Part shown: positions 31,491-38,571 of the stretch, piece by piece | Numbering within the stretch: position 1 is the first letter of the stretch | How the letters are laid out: each line of letters begins with the position of its first letter | Assembly (NCBI GenBank): GCA_003427395.1 | Contig: BFEA01000657.1 | Coordinates: 482,710 to 521,280 of the forward strand | Length of the DNA stretch: 38,571 nt | From: Chara braunii | Taxonomy: Eukaryota > Streptophyta > Charophyceae > Charales > Characeae | Direction of reading: 5' to 3' | Position numbers and translations under genes: made by a program | The notes under the pieces: model-generated | The model's database searches: none | Told to the model about the DNA's origin: nothing | What the model saw: the letters and a program-made list of their open reading frames with translations, nothing else

Positions 31491-32043
31491 CATGTGTGTA
31501 GAGGACTGTCCCTCCGTTCCTGACTGCAGGCACCCTCTGCATCGGACACTATGTCCATTTTGTGGCCACGGGCGCTATACTGAATGCATGGTCTTCTGTG
31601 GTGAGCGTTCTTCCTTTATTTTGGCCCTCAATCAACATGCCATTTGTCGAGAGTGTATGGTGGGCATGCCCAATGCCAGCCATCGTGGCAATTGTTGTGC
31701 TTATAATGCTCAGCGAGGTCCTCCATGTGCTCACCCACCTCATCCTTACAATGTGTGTCCTCTCTGTCGTCAAGGACGGACCCGCTCTCGAGTTTTTCTT
31801 ATCCTCTCCTTTGCCTTCATCTTCATTCCACACTACGTACTTTCCCTTTTGGTTCTTTGTCTGTCTACTCTTCATCTCTCTTCCCTGTGCGTATCACCTT
31901 CCCCTTTACTCTGCCTCTTTATCACAGTGTACAAGTGGGTTGTTATGGCGCACGGAGATGCAGGCAGCTCGTGCTCAACTTCATCAACGTGGCGAGCCTT
32001 GTACGGGAGAGGCATACGGAAGGGGGAGTTGAAAGAAAAATGA
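31318..32043 (+). CDS. Cys/His-rich RING-like ORF, unknown
   Basis: An open frame of 241 codons whose start lies inside the LTR; the believable part is about 31494-31790. It has a dense Cys/His cluster: CPFCGHG, CMVFC, QHAICREC, then CPLCRQGR. The order CxxC, HxxCxxC, CxxC resembles a RING finger, but the Cys expected two residues before His is Asn. After CPLCRQGR the frame turns hydrophobic and low-complexity, and a CT-rich stretch ending TTATCACAG near 31927 could be an intron end; a frame following it has a short, Gln/Arg-rich tail. This could be a host gene exon, a captured fragment or chance. I cannot assign a function. Confidence 0.4.
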   Translation: MEADAVRAVPHVRASGPSACKYAQNSQTPQTHYKSRDPGAKQAQRISGQPALHCNSLHMCVEDCPSVPDCRHPLHRTLCPFCGHGRYTECMVFCGERSSFILALNQHAICRECMVGMPNASHRGNCCAYNAQRGPPCAHPPHPYNVCPLCRQGRTRSRVFLILSFAFIFIPHYVLSLLVLCLSTLHLSSLCVSPSPLLCLFITVYKWVVMAHGDAGSSCSTSSTWRALYGRGIRKGELKEK

Positions 32044-32690
32044 TTTTTGTTTTTTTTAATCCTTGCCTTTTGTTTTGCAAAGTGCGGTCTTTTAGTTCAT
32101 AGTTTTGTAACAATATGGGACAGGTTCAGGTTTCGGCTGGTGAAGTCAGAGCACCAAAGTTGTCCGGGGTAGAAGCTTACTATGGGCCTGGCTCCAGTAG
32201 ATGTATCTGGAGAGAAACCAGGTCAGATACCTTCGGACTAATGACCCACGGTCTGTCGAAAAATAGAAATTGAAAGAGTTCTGGCTTCACGAGCTGAAAA
32301 CTGAACCCATAACTTTCTTCTAGAGTGCCCCTCATGTTTGTTTTGTGTTTTTAATCCTTGCCTTTTGTTTCGCAAAGTGCGCTCATTTAGTTCATAGCTA
32401 TGTGACAATATATAGGTTTATTCCAGAGCACCACAGTCTAGAAAGAATTTATGGGTCGGGTTCAGGTTTCGGCTCGTGAAGTCAGAGCACCAAAGTTGTC
32501 AGTGGGCCTGGCTCCAGTAGATGTCTCTCGGCAGAAACCAGGTGAGATACTTTTGGACTAATGACCCACGGTCTGTTGAAAAATAGAAATTGAAAGAGTA
32601 ATTGAAAGAGTTCTGGCTTCACGAGCTGAAAACTGATCCCATAACTTTCTTCTAGAGTGCAGTGCTCTAGGAAAAGTTCATAAATTTTGG
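32041..32690. repeat. 295-base tandem duplication
   Basis: AATCCTTGCCTTTTGTTT starts at 32058 and 32353. Both units carry GGTTCAGGTTTCGGCT, GTGGGCCTGGCTCCAGTAGATG-like, CTAATGACCCACGGTCTGT and CATAACTTTCTTCTAGAGTGC in the same order, with small indels. No gene. Confidence 0.85.
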
Positions 32691-32724
32691 CAAAGCATTG
32701 CCAGAGACATACCTTACTCGGCCT

Positions 32725-33053
32725 TAGTTGAGTATACTCGCACAATCATCAGAAGGTACGAATTCACAAGAGCGAAATCCATACCGACAAGCAGCCTAAA
32801 ACAAAGTCTCATGCAGAATTCGGCACAAAGGCCTAGAGAGCATAACAGATTGAACCTCCGACACGAGAGACATCCATTGAGCAAAAAGAGAAAGCAAGAA
32901 GAAAGCAACCAAAGAAAGAAGAGAAAGGAGAGCAAAAAACATATCGATATCTCCCGAACGACAAGGGCTCGTATTAAAAACATATCCAAACCAGCCCAAA
33001 TAGTTGAACCCGAATGTGGACGTCGTGTCCGTCTCGTGTGAACCAAGGTCAAC
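32725..33053 (-). repeat. 3' pseudo-LTR of the PLE
   Basis: It matches 38280-38571 with about four mismatches in about 240 bases (from ATGCAGAATTCGGCAC onward), plus one 39-base insertion near 32770-32808 and a short indel. It contains a purine-rich stretch (AAAAAGAGAAAGCAAGAAG). Direct repeats from partial tandem copies are typical of PLEs. Confidence 0.85.
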
Positions 33054-33354
33054 GTCTCCTGCAAGACTCTACGCGTTTCATCCGGATCCGGATCCGGAAT
33101 CGTCAGGGGTCAGTCACGAAATCGAGTGCTTGTGATATGTTGGTCGCTCTATTTAACGGAAAAACAGACACTCGAGAATTCAAGAGACATCCTGGCTCAC
33201 CTGACGAGAAGTCCCAAAAAAACGAATCCACAGGTCCTTGGATCAAAACCCCAGAAAAGCCAAATATCACCAGACTGAGCCAAGAACCAACTAATCGAAA
33301 GCCCAGAAATACTAGGCCGCATCGCGGCCAACTCAGCGGCTCAATCCCCTGCGA

Positions 33355-33700
33355 CACGCTAGGCCTCAAACACACTGCAAATAATGTTCCGGGGACTCAA
33401 ACCCCTACCATTTCACCCAAGGACCTCACAAAGTGCCCTCTTCCCATAAGGGCCACACCAGCCCAAGGTTTGGCGTTCGGAACCAATTCATGCCCCAGCC
33501 AGCCAAACAAAACACCCAGTCCTCCCATGACCTCAACACACTGCAAATCATATTACGGGGACTCAAACCCCTACGATCTTCACCCAAGACTCTCACTAAG
33601 TGCCCCCTTCCCTTACGGGCCACAACCGCCCAAGCTTCGCATTCGGGACCAATTCATATCCCAACCTGTCAAACAGAACACCCAATCCACCCATAATCCT
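33355..33700 (-). repeat. 166-base tandem repeat in PLE 3' region
   Basis: CACACTGCAAAT starts at 33371 and 33537; the units share GGGGACTCAAACCCCTAC, AAGTGCCC and GGGCCAC segments. They lie between the RT stop and the pseudo-LTR. GGGGACTCAAACCCC is itself a short inverted repeat (GGGG...CCCC). Confidence 0.85.
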
Positions 33701-33707
33701 CCAAATT

Positions 33708-35270
33708 TCAGAGAAAAATTACACAAAGATTTGTCGAAGATCTCGTCAGGAAATCCCGAAGCCCGAGCTCCACCTTCAATGTAAACAAGAAGACCACCTC
33801 AGCACCGGGCGTACTAGTATAGCGCTTGGCTCGGTGGAGAAAGGAGCCAACCACCGCCATTTTCTGCTTCTTGCTTACGTAAGAACAGTTATCTTTCAAA
33901 CTCTGAAAACGTAACCCCAAATCTAAAACAGTTCTTTGATTCTTGTGCACTGCAGCGCATCTAACCCCAGCTGGCCATCCAAAATTACGCAGAGCACATC
34001 CAAGGAAATCCCAGGATTCTGCCTTGCTTGTACGCTCCAGAGTTAGTTCGGGATCATAGCAGACAGTAAAGCTCTTCAGAATACCATCCGCCCTTTGCCT
34101 TGAGGAAACATGCTCATTCCGGTACTTGATGACGACCGAAACATCATCAATGAGACGAATTCCTTGCACGACCGCCCTATCCTTACGAAGAGAGTTCAAG
34201 AATTTGAATTCAGAGTACACACATAGCAGACAGGCAATCACAGGGCTAGAAGGTTTCCCCATGGGAATACCGACCACCTGTTGCAGGATATGTGTATTGG
34301 CCAAAATAAAAGTGTGCCTCAAGTCAAACCTCACAAACTTGCGAATAGTTGAAAATTCACATAAGTCCCAACCTTCCTGCACCTTTCCTCTCAGCATTTT
34401 CGCGTCCTTCCCTCGTTTCTGAAGCAGGACCCCTTTAACTTCCTTACCTCTCCAAAAGTCAATCACCCAATCCAGGGCATCAAGGATAGAGGCATGTGGG
34501 AGGTTGCAAAACATTTCCTTGATGTCAAAAGCCGCGGTAAGTAAAGATTCACCCTCCCTCAGATTCTGGTTTACCTCCTTCAAAGATTCAACAAGCAAAT
34601 CCGAACTTTTCAAATTGAAGTGCGAACCTTTGGGTAGACACCAAATATTAACATTCATCGATCGCGAAATCTTACGGCAACCTCTGACACTACATTCACC
34701 AAATGATGGGCAAATCGGGCACCACCTACCCACATCCTTGTGCTTAGGAATTACGTATGCCCTGCCAATCTCACCCTTATCATCCCACCTTGCCAATTTC
34801 CCAAGCCCGAGACTCGTGTAAGAAGTTTTGGCAGTTTCCAGAACCGTGCTCTCATCAAGGTCAACGGCCCTAAATCCGGGGTTCTGTTGAAACAAGGTAT
34901 TCATACCATCTTGATACAGCGAAGGACAACAAACAAAGGTATCCCCGAGATTGTGATCAATCGACACTCGTACCAACCCATCCATCTTCTTAGCCCAAGA
35001 AACGGCGTTAACCTCAGTACATTCAGAGGGGGGAACATTAGACCGAATGCCACAGTCAATAACAACCCTCCGACCGACTCTTGGAACATCCACACCAAGC
35101 CCAGAAAAGGACAACTGAATCTGTTGCCGCACTCTCTCAACGACATCACAATGATTAGGATAGACCACATTTTTATTGTTTCGGAGCCAATCCGGAGCAA
35201 GTTCCCAATCATTCAAATGGAACCCCACATGTCCCTTAGTCCGAGGGAATTTGTCTATAAGGATAAACAC
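33708..35270 (-). CDS. Penelope-like reverse transcriptase domain
   Basis: An open frame of 520 codons. Residue numbers count from 35270, which is a GTG and not a true start; the frame is entered from the linker. Fingers: RVSIDHNLGDTFVCCPSLY at 101-119 and AYVIPKHK at 171-178. A Cys cluster at 184, 187, 193 and 198 (WCPICPSFGECSVRGC) follows. Motif A is AAFDIKEMFCNLPH (Asp 249), motif B GIPMGKPSSPV (334-344), motif C RLIDDVSVV (Asp 375-376), and a FLGC block at 422-425. GIPMG and xDDV are Penelope/TERT-type, unlike the YLDD of the gypsy elements. Catalytic Asp residues are all present. It synthesises cDNA at the nick made by the endonuclease, in known PLEs. Confidence 0.9.
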   Translation of the reverse strand: MFILIDKFPRTKGHVGFHLNDWELAPDWLRNNKNVVYPNHCDVVERVRQQIQLSFSGLGVDVPRVGRRVVIDCGIRSNVPPSECTEVNAVSWAKKMDGLVRVSIDHNLGDTFVCCPSLYQDGMNTLFQQNPGFRAVDLDESTVLETAKTSYTSLGLGKLARWDDKGEIGRAYVIPKHKDVGRWCPICPSFGECSVRGCRKISRSMNVNIWCLPKGSHFNLKSSDLLVESLKEVNQNLREGESLLTAAFDIKEMFCNLPHASILDALDWVIDFWRGKEVKGVLLQKRGKDAKMLRGKVQEGWDLCEFSTIRKFVRFDLRHTFILANTHILQQVVGIPMGKPSSPVIACLLCVYSEFKFLNSLRKDRAVVQGIRLIDDVSVVIKYRNEHVSSRQRADGILKSFTVCYDPELTLERTSKAESWDFLGCALRNFGWPAGVRCAAVHKNQRTVLDLGLRFQSLKDNCSYVSKKQKMAVVGSFLHRAKRYTSTPGAEVVFLFTLKVELGLRDFLTRSSTNLCVIFL

Positions 35271-36045
35271 TCACATGAGCATGACACTGTACGTGAATAC
35301 TGGCGGAAGTTAAAGATCAAGTCCCCCACACATTTATTCTTAAGCCAAACAACACGCATGCGTCGAACAATCATTTGCTTCCACCGTTCGTCAATGTCAG
35401 CCATACGAACCAGTTGGGAGAATCCCTGGTTTGCTAAGCCCAGCATCGTAAGTAATTCTCACGACCAAATGACGTCGAATACTAATATCAAAACGCCTTT
35501 TAATCACTCCAGATAGAATAGTTCACAACGTATATCTTGAGTGTTTGTCAGAGACACCGAATCGCCAAGTATGCCTGAACTAAGATTGCAAAGTCCCAGC
35601 AACTCAGTTCCTTTCGAGTACTAGGATTAGAGAGAAACCCGACCAAGGTTGGCTTAAGAACAGCAAAACGGGACATAAATGGAACAACTGTTGCAATAAA
35701 TAAGAACTTTCCGGGAATATGTACCTTGCTTTTCGTAGTAGCTCATAATCCCCAGATAGGTAGACTAATGAAGAACCAAAACGGCGCTTCACCAATTTCC
35801 AATTCTCAGCAAAACACTCCCCCCCAGAGCAAGCTATACCGACAGAGGAAACATTCCTCTCCACACACCAGTTGAGAATCGTAAGGAGGCTAGAAGAAAC
35901 ACCAACAAAAGAGTGAAAGACAAGGTGGGTACAGGGAGGAGAGGTCAACCTCTCGTTTCCATTACTACATTTCCTCCTCAATCGCTCTTTATTACCAAGC
36001 CTCCGACGCTTCTTTCGTTTTTTAAGATCACGACAGATGAGGACA
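35271..36045 (-). pseudogene. Linker between GIY-YIG and RT (frame-broken)
   Basis: After the endonuclease the frame changes near 36045 and continues with a very basic stretch (RDLKKRKKRRRLGNKERLRR, about 36036-35977) that may be nuclear-targeting or nucleic-acid binding, through 35604. A further change leads to 35446-35255, with RWKQMIVRRMRVVWLKNKCV and, just before its stop, VSCSCECL. This CxC is followed at once by the RT frame (KFPRTKGHVGFH). Known N-terminal-endonuclease PLEs have a short CxC-bearing domain between endonuclease and RT, so this fits. At least three frame changes are needed; an intron cannot be excluded. Confidence 0.7.
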
Positions 36046-36582
36046 GGAGCGACCGATAGCGTACTTCTTCAGGTCCAAAACTTCACTGCTACCACAAGCG
36101 AACAATGGAATTGCCACATACTGTCGAACCTGACATCTCCTTAACCAAGAGTAGAGACCAGGATTACGTTTTCCCTCTTCAATTACCTTGGAATTAGTGG
36201 CACGGTACACATGTTCCTTCCATCTGATGGGCAATGCTCGCGTAGTGGAGCCAATATACGTATGCCAAGACCAGGGGGAGATCAAAACATACACAAGGGG
36301 ACCAGGTAAATTCTCAAAATCAAACCCATCGATGAGCGACCGCAACAAATACTCTTTGAACTTCCCCGCCCAAGGGATCTGGTCTCTAATTACAAGGCCA
36401 ATTACCACCAATCGGAAGAAAGCATTAAATACAACATCACGAATAAAGAAAGCGGACGAGACATTCGAAGCAGAGCAAGGTGAAGAGGAGAAAGCAAGTT
36501 GAGATGTATCCACGTAAGAGCATCTCTTTCTACGACATTCATTAGCCCAAAACCAAAGCAAAGACGCGTTCGGGAAGGGATC
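36028..36582 (-). CDS. GIY-YIG endonuclease domain of the PLE
   Basis: This nuclease nicks target DNA for insertion. Numbering from 36561 (a TTG, not a true start), the domain spans residues 88-173. LVYVLISPWSW at 89-99 stands for the GIY strand, TYIGSTTR at 101-108 is the YIG strand, with Arg 108 or 113 as the catalytic Arg (TTRALPIRWKEH), and Glu 160 in GSSEVLDLKKYAIG binds metal. I see no CCHH cluster. Residues 1-87 are hydrophobic/basic and unassigned. The frame is continuous with the end of the Gag-like ORF except for one TAG at 36585-36583. It ends in a stop at 36028-36030 one frame away from the linker. Confidence 0.88.
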   Translation of the reverse strand, partial: DPFPNASLLWFWANECRRKRCSYVDTSQLAFSSSPCSASNVSSAFFIRDVVFNAFFRLVVIGLVIRDQIPWAGKFKEYLLRSLIDGFDFENLPGPLVYVLISPWSWHTYIGSTTRALPIRWKEHVYRATNSKVIEEGKRNPGLYSWLRRCQVRQYVAIPLFACGSSEVLDLKKYAIGRSCPHLS

Positions 36583-38133
36583 CTACAACTCGGCCGACCT
36601 TCCCTCATCATCCTCGGTATTGTCGGAGTGCTTAGAGGTATCATCACTTACCTCCAGCGCATCATCAGTACGCTTCGAAGAGGGACCCGGGATTTCACCG
36701 AAAGCCTTCCTGGCACGGGCTTCGGCGAGATCACGGATTGTCTTCAAATTTGCCCAACTTCACCCCTGCCTCCTTACAGAGCGGCTCCAAGCCGTCCTTC
36801 CGCAACATGCGAAGCTGCCGTTTCTGCTCTTCCACGAACTCGGCACGATCGTTGGTCGTGGTCACACCTTGGCCATTAACCGGTTCGCTGCCCGATGGAG
36901 CCGAAGCTGGAACGGATTTTGCCGCCGTTCTTTCGAGGGTCGCCTTAACACCTTTCATGACAGAACGAATTGCAGCTTCCTCCAGACGATCTTTGAGATT
37001 AGTACCACCAGCCGTCTTCCCTTTGTCCTCCTCTCTGCTCGCCATCAGTCGCCCCATCTTCTCTTCCAAGGCTTTAACCTGTCTCTCAACTTCAGCCCTC
37101 CGAGCCTCCGCTTCGGCTCGCTTTTCCTTAAGAGCCTTTGCCTCAATGTTAGCCAAGCGATGAAGGCTCTGCCAATTCCTATACTCCACTTTCCACTTGT
37201 CCTCTTCTCGCACGTTATCAGTCCAGCGAGGTTTAGGGGAACCCCTATTAGAACACTCCGGCGTCTGCAGAACCACACTCCCCCGTTTATTACCAGGCCA
37301 CAATGCCTGCTCCTTCCATTTATCGGCTTCCGCGACAACCCGCTCATTCTGCTCACGAAGCGAGTTGACCTCATTTCGTAGGCCGGCTATTTCACGCTCA
37401 AAGTTAGTCTTCATGAAGGCCGACTGCTTGAGCTCCCCGATCTCAGCCTTAAGAGCAACGATAGCATCATCATTAACATACTTTTCCCCGACTTGCTTGC
37501 GCAGCTCCATAACTTCATTCTGCAAATAACGAACACGATCCTCTCCAACGGGACACAAAGCTTCACTTAATTTCCGCTTCAAGTCCTCGTTCTCCTGCCT
37601 CAGTCTAACCGCTTCCTCGCTACTAGACTCCCCTCCGGTGGACTTACCCTTGCCAATCCCTAAAGCGTCCAGCCTTCTTTCCAACCGTTCGCCCATCGCT
37701 TCCTCAAACTTCTCTCGTTCCTTCTTCCAAGATGAGAGCCTCTCCTCTTCCTCTTGCTTCGCCCTCTCTTTTGCTTCATCCTCCTTTATCTTCGCCTCCC
37801 GTTGCTTGCCCTCGACATACTTATTATAAACCGTATCTAGTCGTTCTTGATTTTGGGTCCACTATTGGGCCTGGCTTGGCTCTGACCACCATCAGACGTG
37901 CTGTTAGTACGATAATTGGAAGTGGATGGACCCAAAGAGGTGGTATTAGCAGAGGAGGACGAGAAAGATGATGCGCAAGGAGTGGGTAAGGCAAGAATCG
38001 GCGGGCCAGTAGGAATAGCATTAGCGCCGGTGGCAGGCGGACGAAAACCAACACCGCGATGGGGACATTCACGGATCCAATGACTCATGGAACCGCATTG
38101 AAAACAGCCATCTCTCCCCGGGATCGCCGCCAT
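36583..38133 (-). pseudogene. Gag-like ORF1 of the PLE: CCHC knuckle and coiled coil
   Basis: ATG at 38133. A perfect CX2CX4HX4C zinc knuckle, CFQCGSMSHWIREC, is at residues 10-23 (38106-38065), then a Ser/Pro/Thr-rich linker. The frame changes near 37845 into a long, highly charged Glu/Lys/Arg coiled coil (KQREAKIKEDEAKERAKQEE, later ENEDLKRKLSEAL, RNEVNSLREQNERVV and AEARRAEVERQVKALEEKMG) to about 36750. A second change restores the first frame, giving an acidic tail (AEARARKAFGEIPGPSSKRT) and the TAG at 36583-36585. About 515 codons in all. It probably binds and packages element RNA, as Gag-like ORF1 proteins do. The two shifts compensate, so they may be sequence errors. Confidence 0.8.
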
Positions 38134-38279
38134 CCGAAATGATCAAAACCACAAATCAGAGAATCAAAAAAGGAAAACCTTACGACAAAGCATAGAAAAC
38201 ACAATCGTAAATAGGTAGCAGACAACGAGTCACTCACACGTAGTTCAATTGCTACGGTGGTTCCAAATTGTTATGATGA
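38134..38279 (-). other. PLE 5' untranslated region
   Basis: A-rich on plus, no ORF. It separates the ATG of ORF1 from the upstream pseudo-LTR. Confidence 0.5.
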
Positions 38280-38571
38280 AGTTCAGTATACTCGCTCAAT
38301 CATCAGAAGCTACGAATTCACAAGACATGCAGAATTCGGCACCAAGGCCTAGAGAGCATAACAGATTGAACCTCAGACACGAGAGATATCCATTGAGCAA
38401 AAAGAGAAAGCAAGAAGAAAGCAACCAAAGAAAGAAGAGAAAGGAGAGCAAAAGACATATCGATATCTCCCGAACGCGACAAGGGCTCGTATTAAAAACA
38501 TATCCAAACCAGCCCAAATAGTTGAACCCGAATGTGGACGTCGTGTCCGTCTCGTGTGAACCAAGGTCAAC
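38280..38571 (-). repeat. 5' pseudo-LTR of the PLE (runs off window)
   Basis: It matches 32725-33053 from AGTATACTCGC to the last base of the window (CCAAGGTCAAC), without the 39-base insertion of the other copy. Its full length is not visible. Confidence 0.85.

Larger units (their letters stand above)
32725..38571 (-). mobile_element. Penelope-like element with N-terminal GIY-YIG (Chlamys-like)
   Basis: The minus-strand order is direct repeat, Gag-like ORF with CCHC knuckle and coiled coil, in-frame TAG, GIY-YIG endonuclease, linker, Penelope/TERT-type RT, tandem repeats, direct repeat. Known canonical PLEs carry GIY-YIG after the RT; the Chlamys and Naiad clades carry it before. The lack of an obvious CCHH motif in the endonuclease and the green-lineage setting fit Chlamys better. 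The coding part has several single-base frame changes, whereas the flanking repeats are about 98% alike, so it looks young but is disabled as read. The right end runs off the window. Confidence 0.85.

Noticed and set aside
31780-31930. Two or three hydrophobic segments after the RING-like cluster as membrane helices
   Set aside because: The sequence is CT-rich and low-complexity with all frames similarly hydrophobic; more likely intron or non-coding.
34740-35516. Plus-strand ORF of 258 codons opposite the PLE RT
   Set aside because: It is the antisense shadow of the RT and linker, with no domain sense of its own.
36620-37381. Plus-strand ORFs opposite the PLE coiled coil
   Set aside because: Antisense of Glu/Lys/Arg-rich codons gives Ser/Leu/Phe-rich frames; the minus strand has the zinc knuckle and coiled coil.
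1-38571. CRISPR array or bacterial defence system
   Set aside because: No regular spacer-repeat pattern, no cas-like genes; all tandem repeats here are minisatellites or duplications in retroelements.

Overview
This is repeat-dense nuclear DNA from a eukaryote. I found no bacterial-type operons, rRNA, tRNA or CRISPR, and no convincing host gene apart from one cysteine-rich ORF of unknown nature. The window is almost wholly retroelements in several states of decay. Chromodomain-bearing Ty3/gypsy elements with initiator-Met-type primer sites, together with a Penelope-like element of the N-terminal-endonuclease type, suggest the green lineage. A streptophyte alga such as a charophyte is my best guess, but that is inference from memory of family distributions.

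Layout, left to right. (1) 130-7088, plus strand: element 1, a degenerate Ty3/gypsy copy with 5' LTR, primer-binding site (PBS), broken gag, protease, RT/RNase H and integrase. It stops inside integrase against an inverted LTR of its own family (7089-7914). (2) 7915-8359: non-coding poly-T/GC-rich repeat. (3) 8360-16915, minus strand: element 2, a nearly complete copy of the same family with two direct LTRs (about 947 and 994 bp, roughly 9% diverged), PBS, polypurine tract and chromodomain. Its RT has an intact YLDD box, but RNase H is replaced by about 710 bp of foreign DNA and integrase is broken. (4) 16916-17835: GC-rich hairpin, 198-bp tandem repeat and further poly-T repeat copies. (5) 18058-20748, plus strand: element 3, a different Ty3/gypsy chromovirus that kept gag, protease and the integrase tail with a duplicated chromodomain, but lost RT and RNase H. 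(6) 20749-22250: minisatellites and AT/GC-skewed filler. (7) 22251-31490, minus strand: element 4, a third Ty3/gypsy family with two LTRs (about 10% diverged), PBS, polypurine tract, gag with zinc knuckle, RT, an RNase H with a 234-bp internal duplication, integrase and a terminal chromodomain. All of it carries stops or frameshifts. (8) 31491-32724: a plus-strand Cys/His-rich RING-like ORF and a 295-bp tandem duplication. (9) 32725-38571, minus strand: a Penelope-like element (PLE), reaching the window edge.

The PLE is the most interesting object. In its reading direction it has a Gag-like ORF (CCHC zinc knuckle plus long coiled coil), then one in-frame TAG, then a GIY-YIG endonuclease, a basic and Cys-containing linker, and a TERT-like/Penelope reverse transcriptase. 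It is flanked by direct repeats that look like PLE pseudo-LTRs. The endonuclease lies N-terminal to the RT, the permuted order known for the Chlamys/Naiad PLEs rather than the classic Penelope order. The Gag-like ORF joined through a single stop codon is a feature I do not recognise from described PLEs.

All coding calls are by eye. Most genes are split by frameshifts, so gene limits are given as the outer limits of recognisable homology, and LTR ends are good to a few bases only where TG/CA, PBS and polypurine tract agree.
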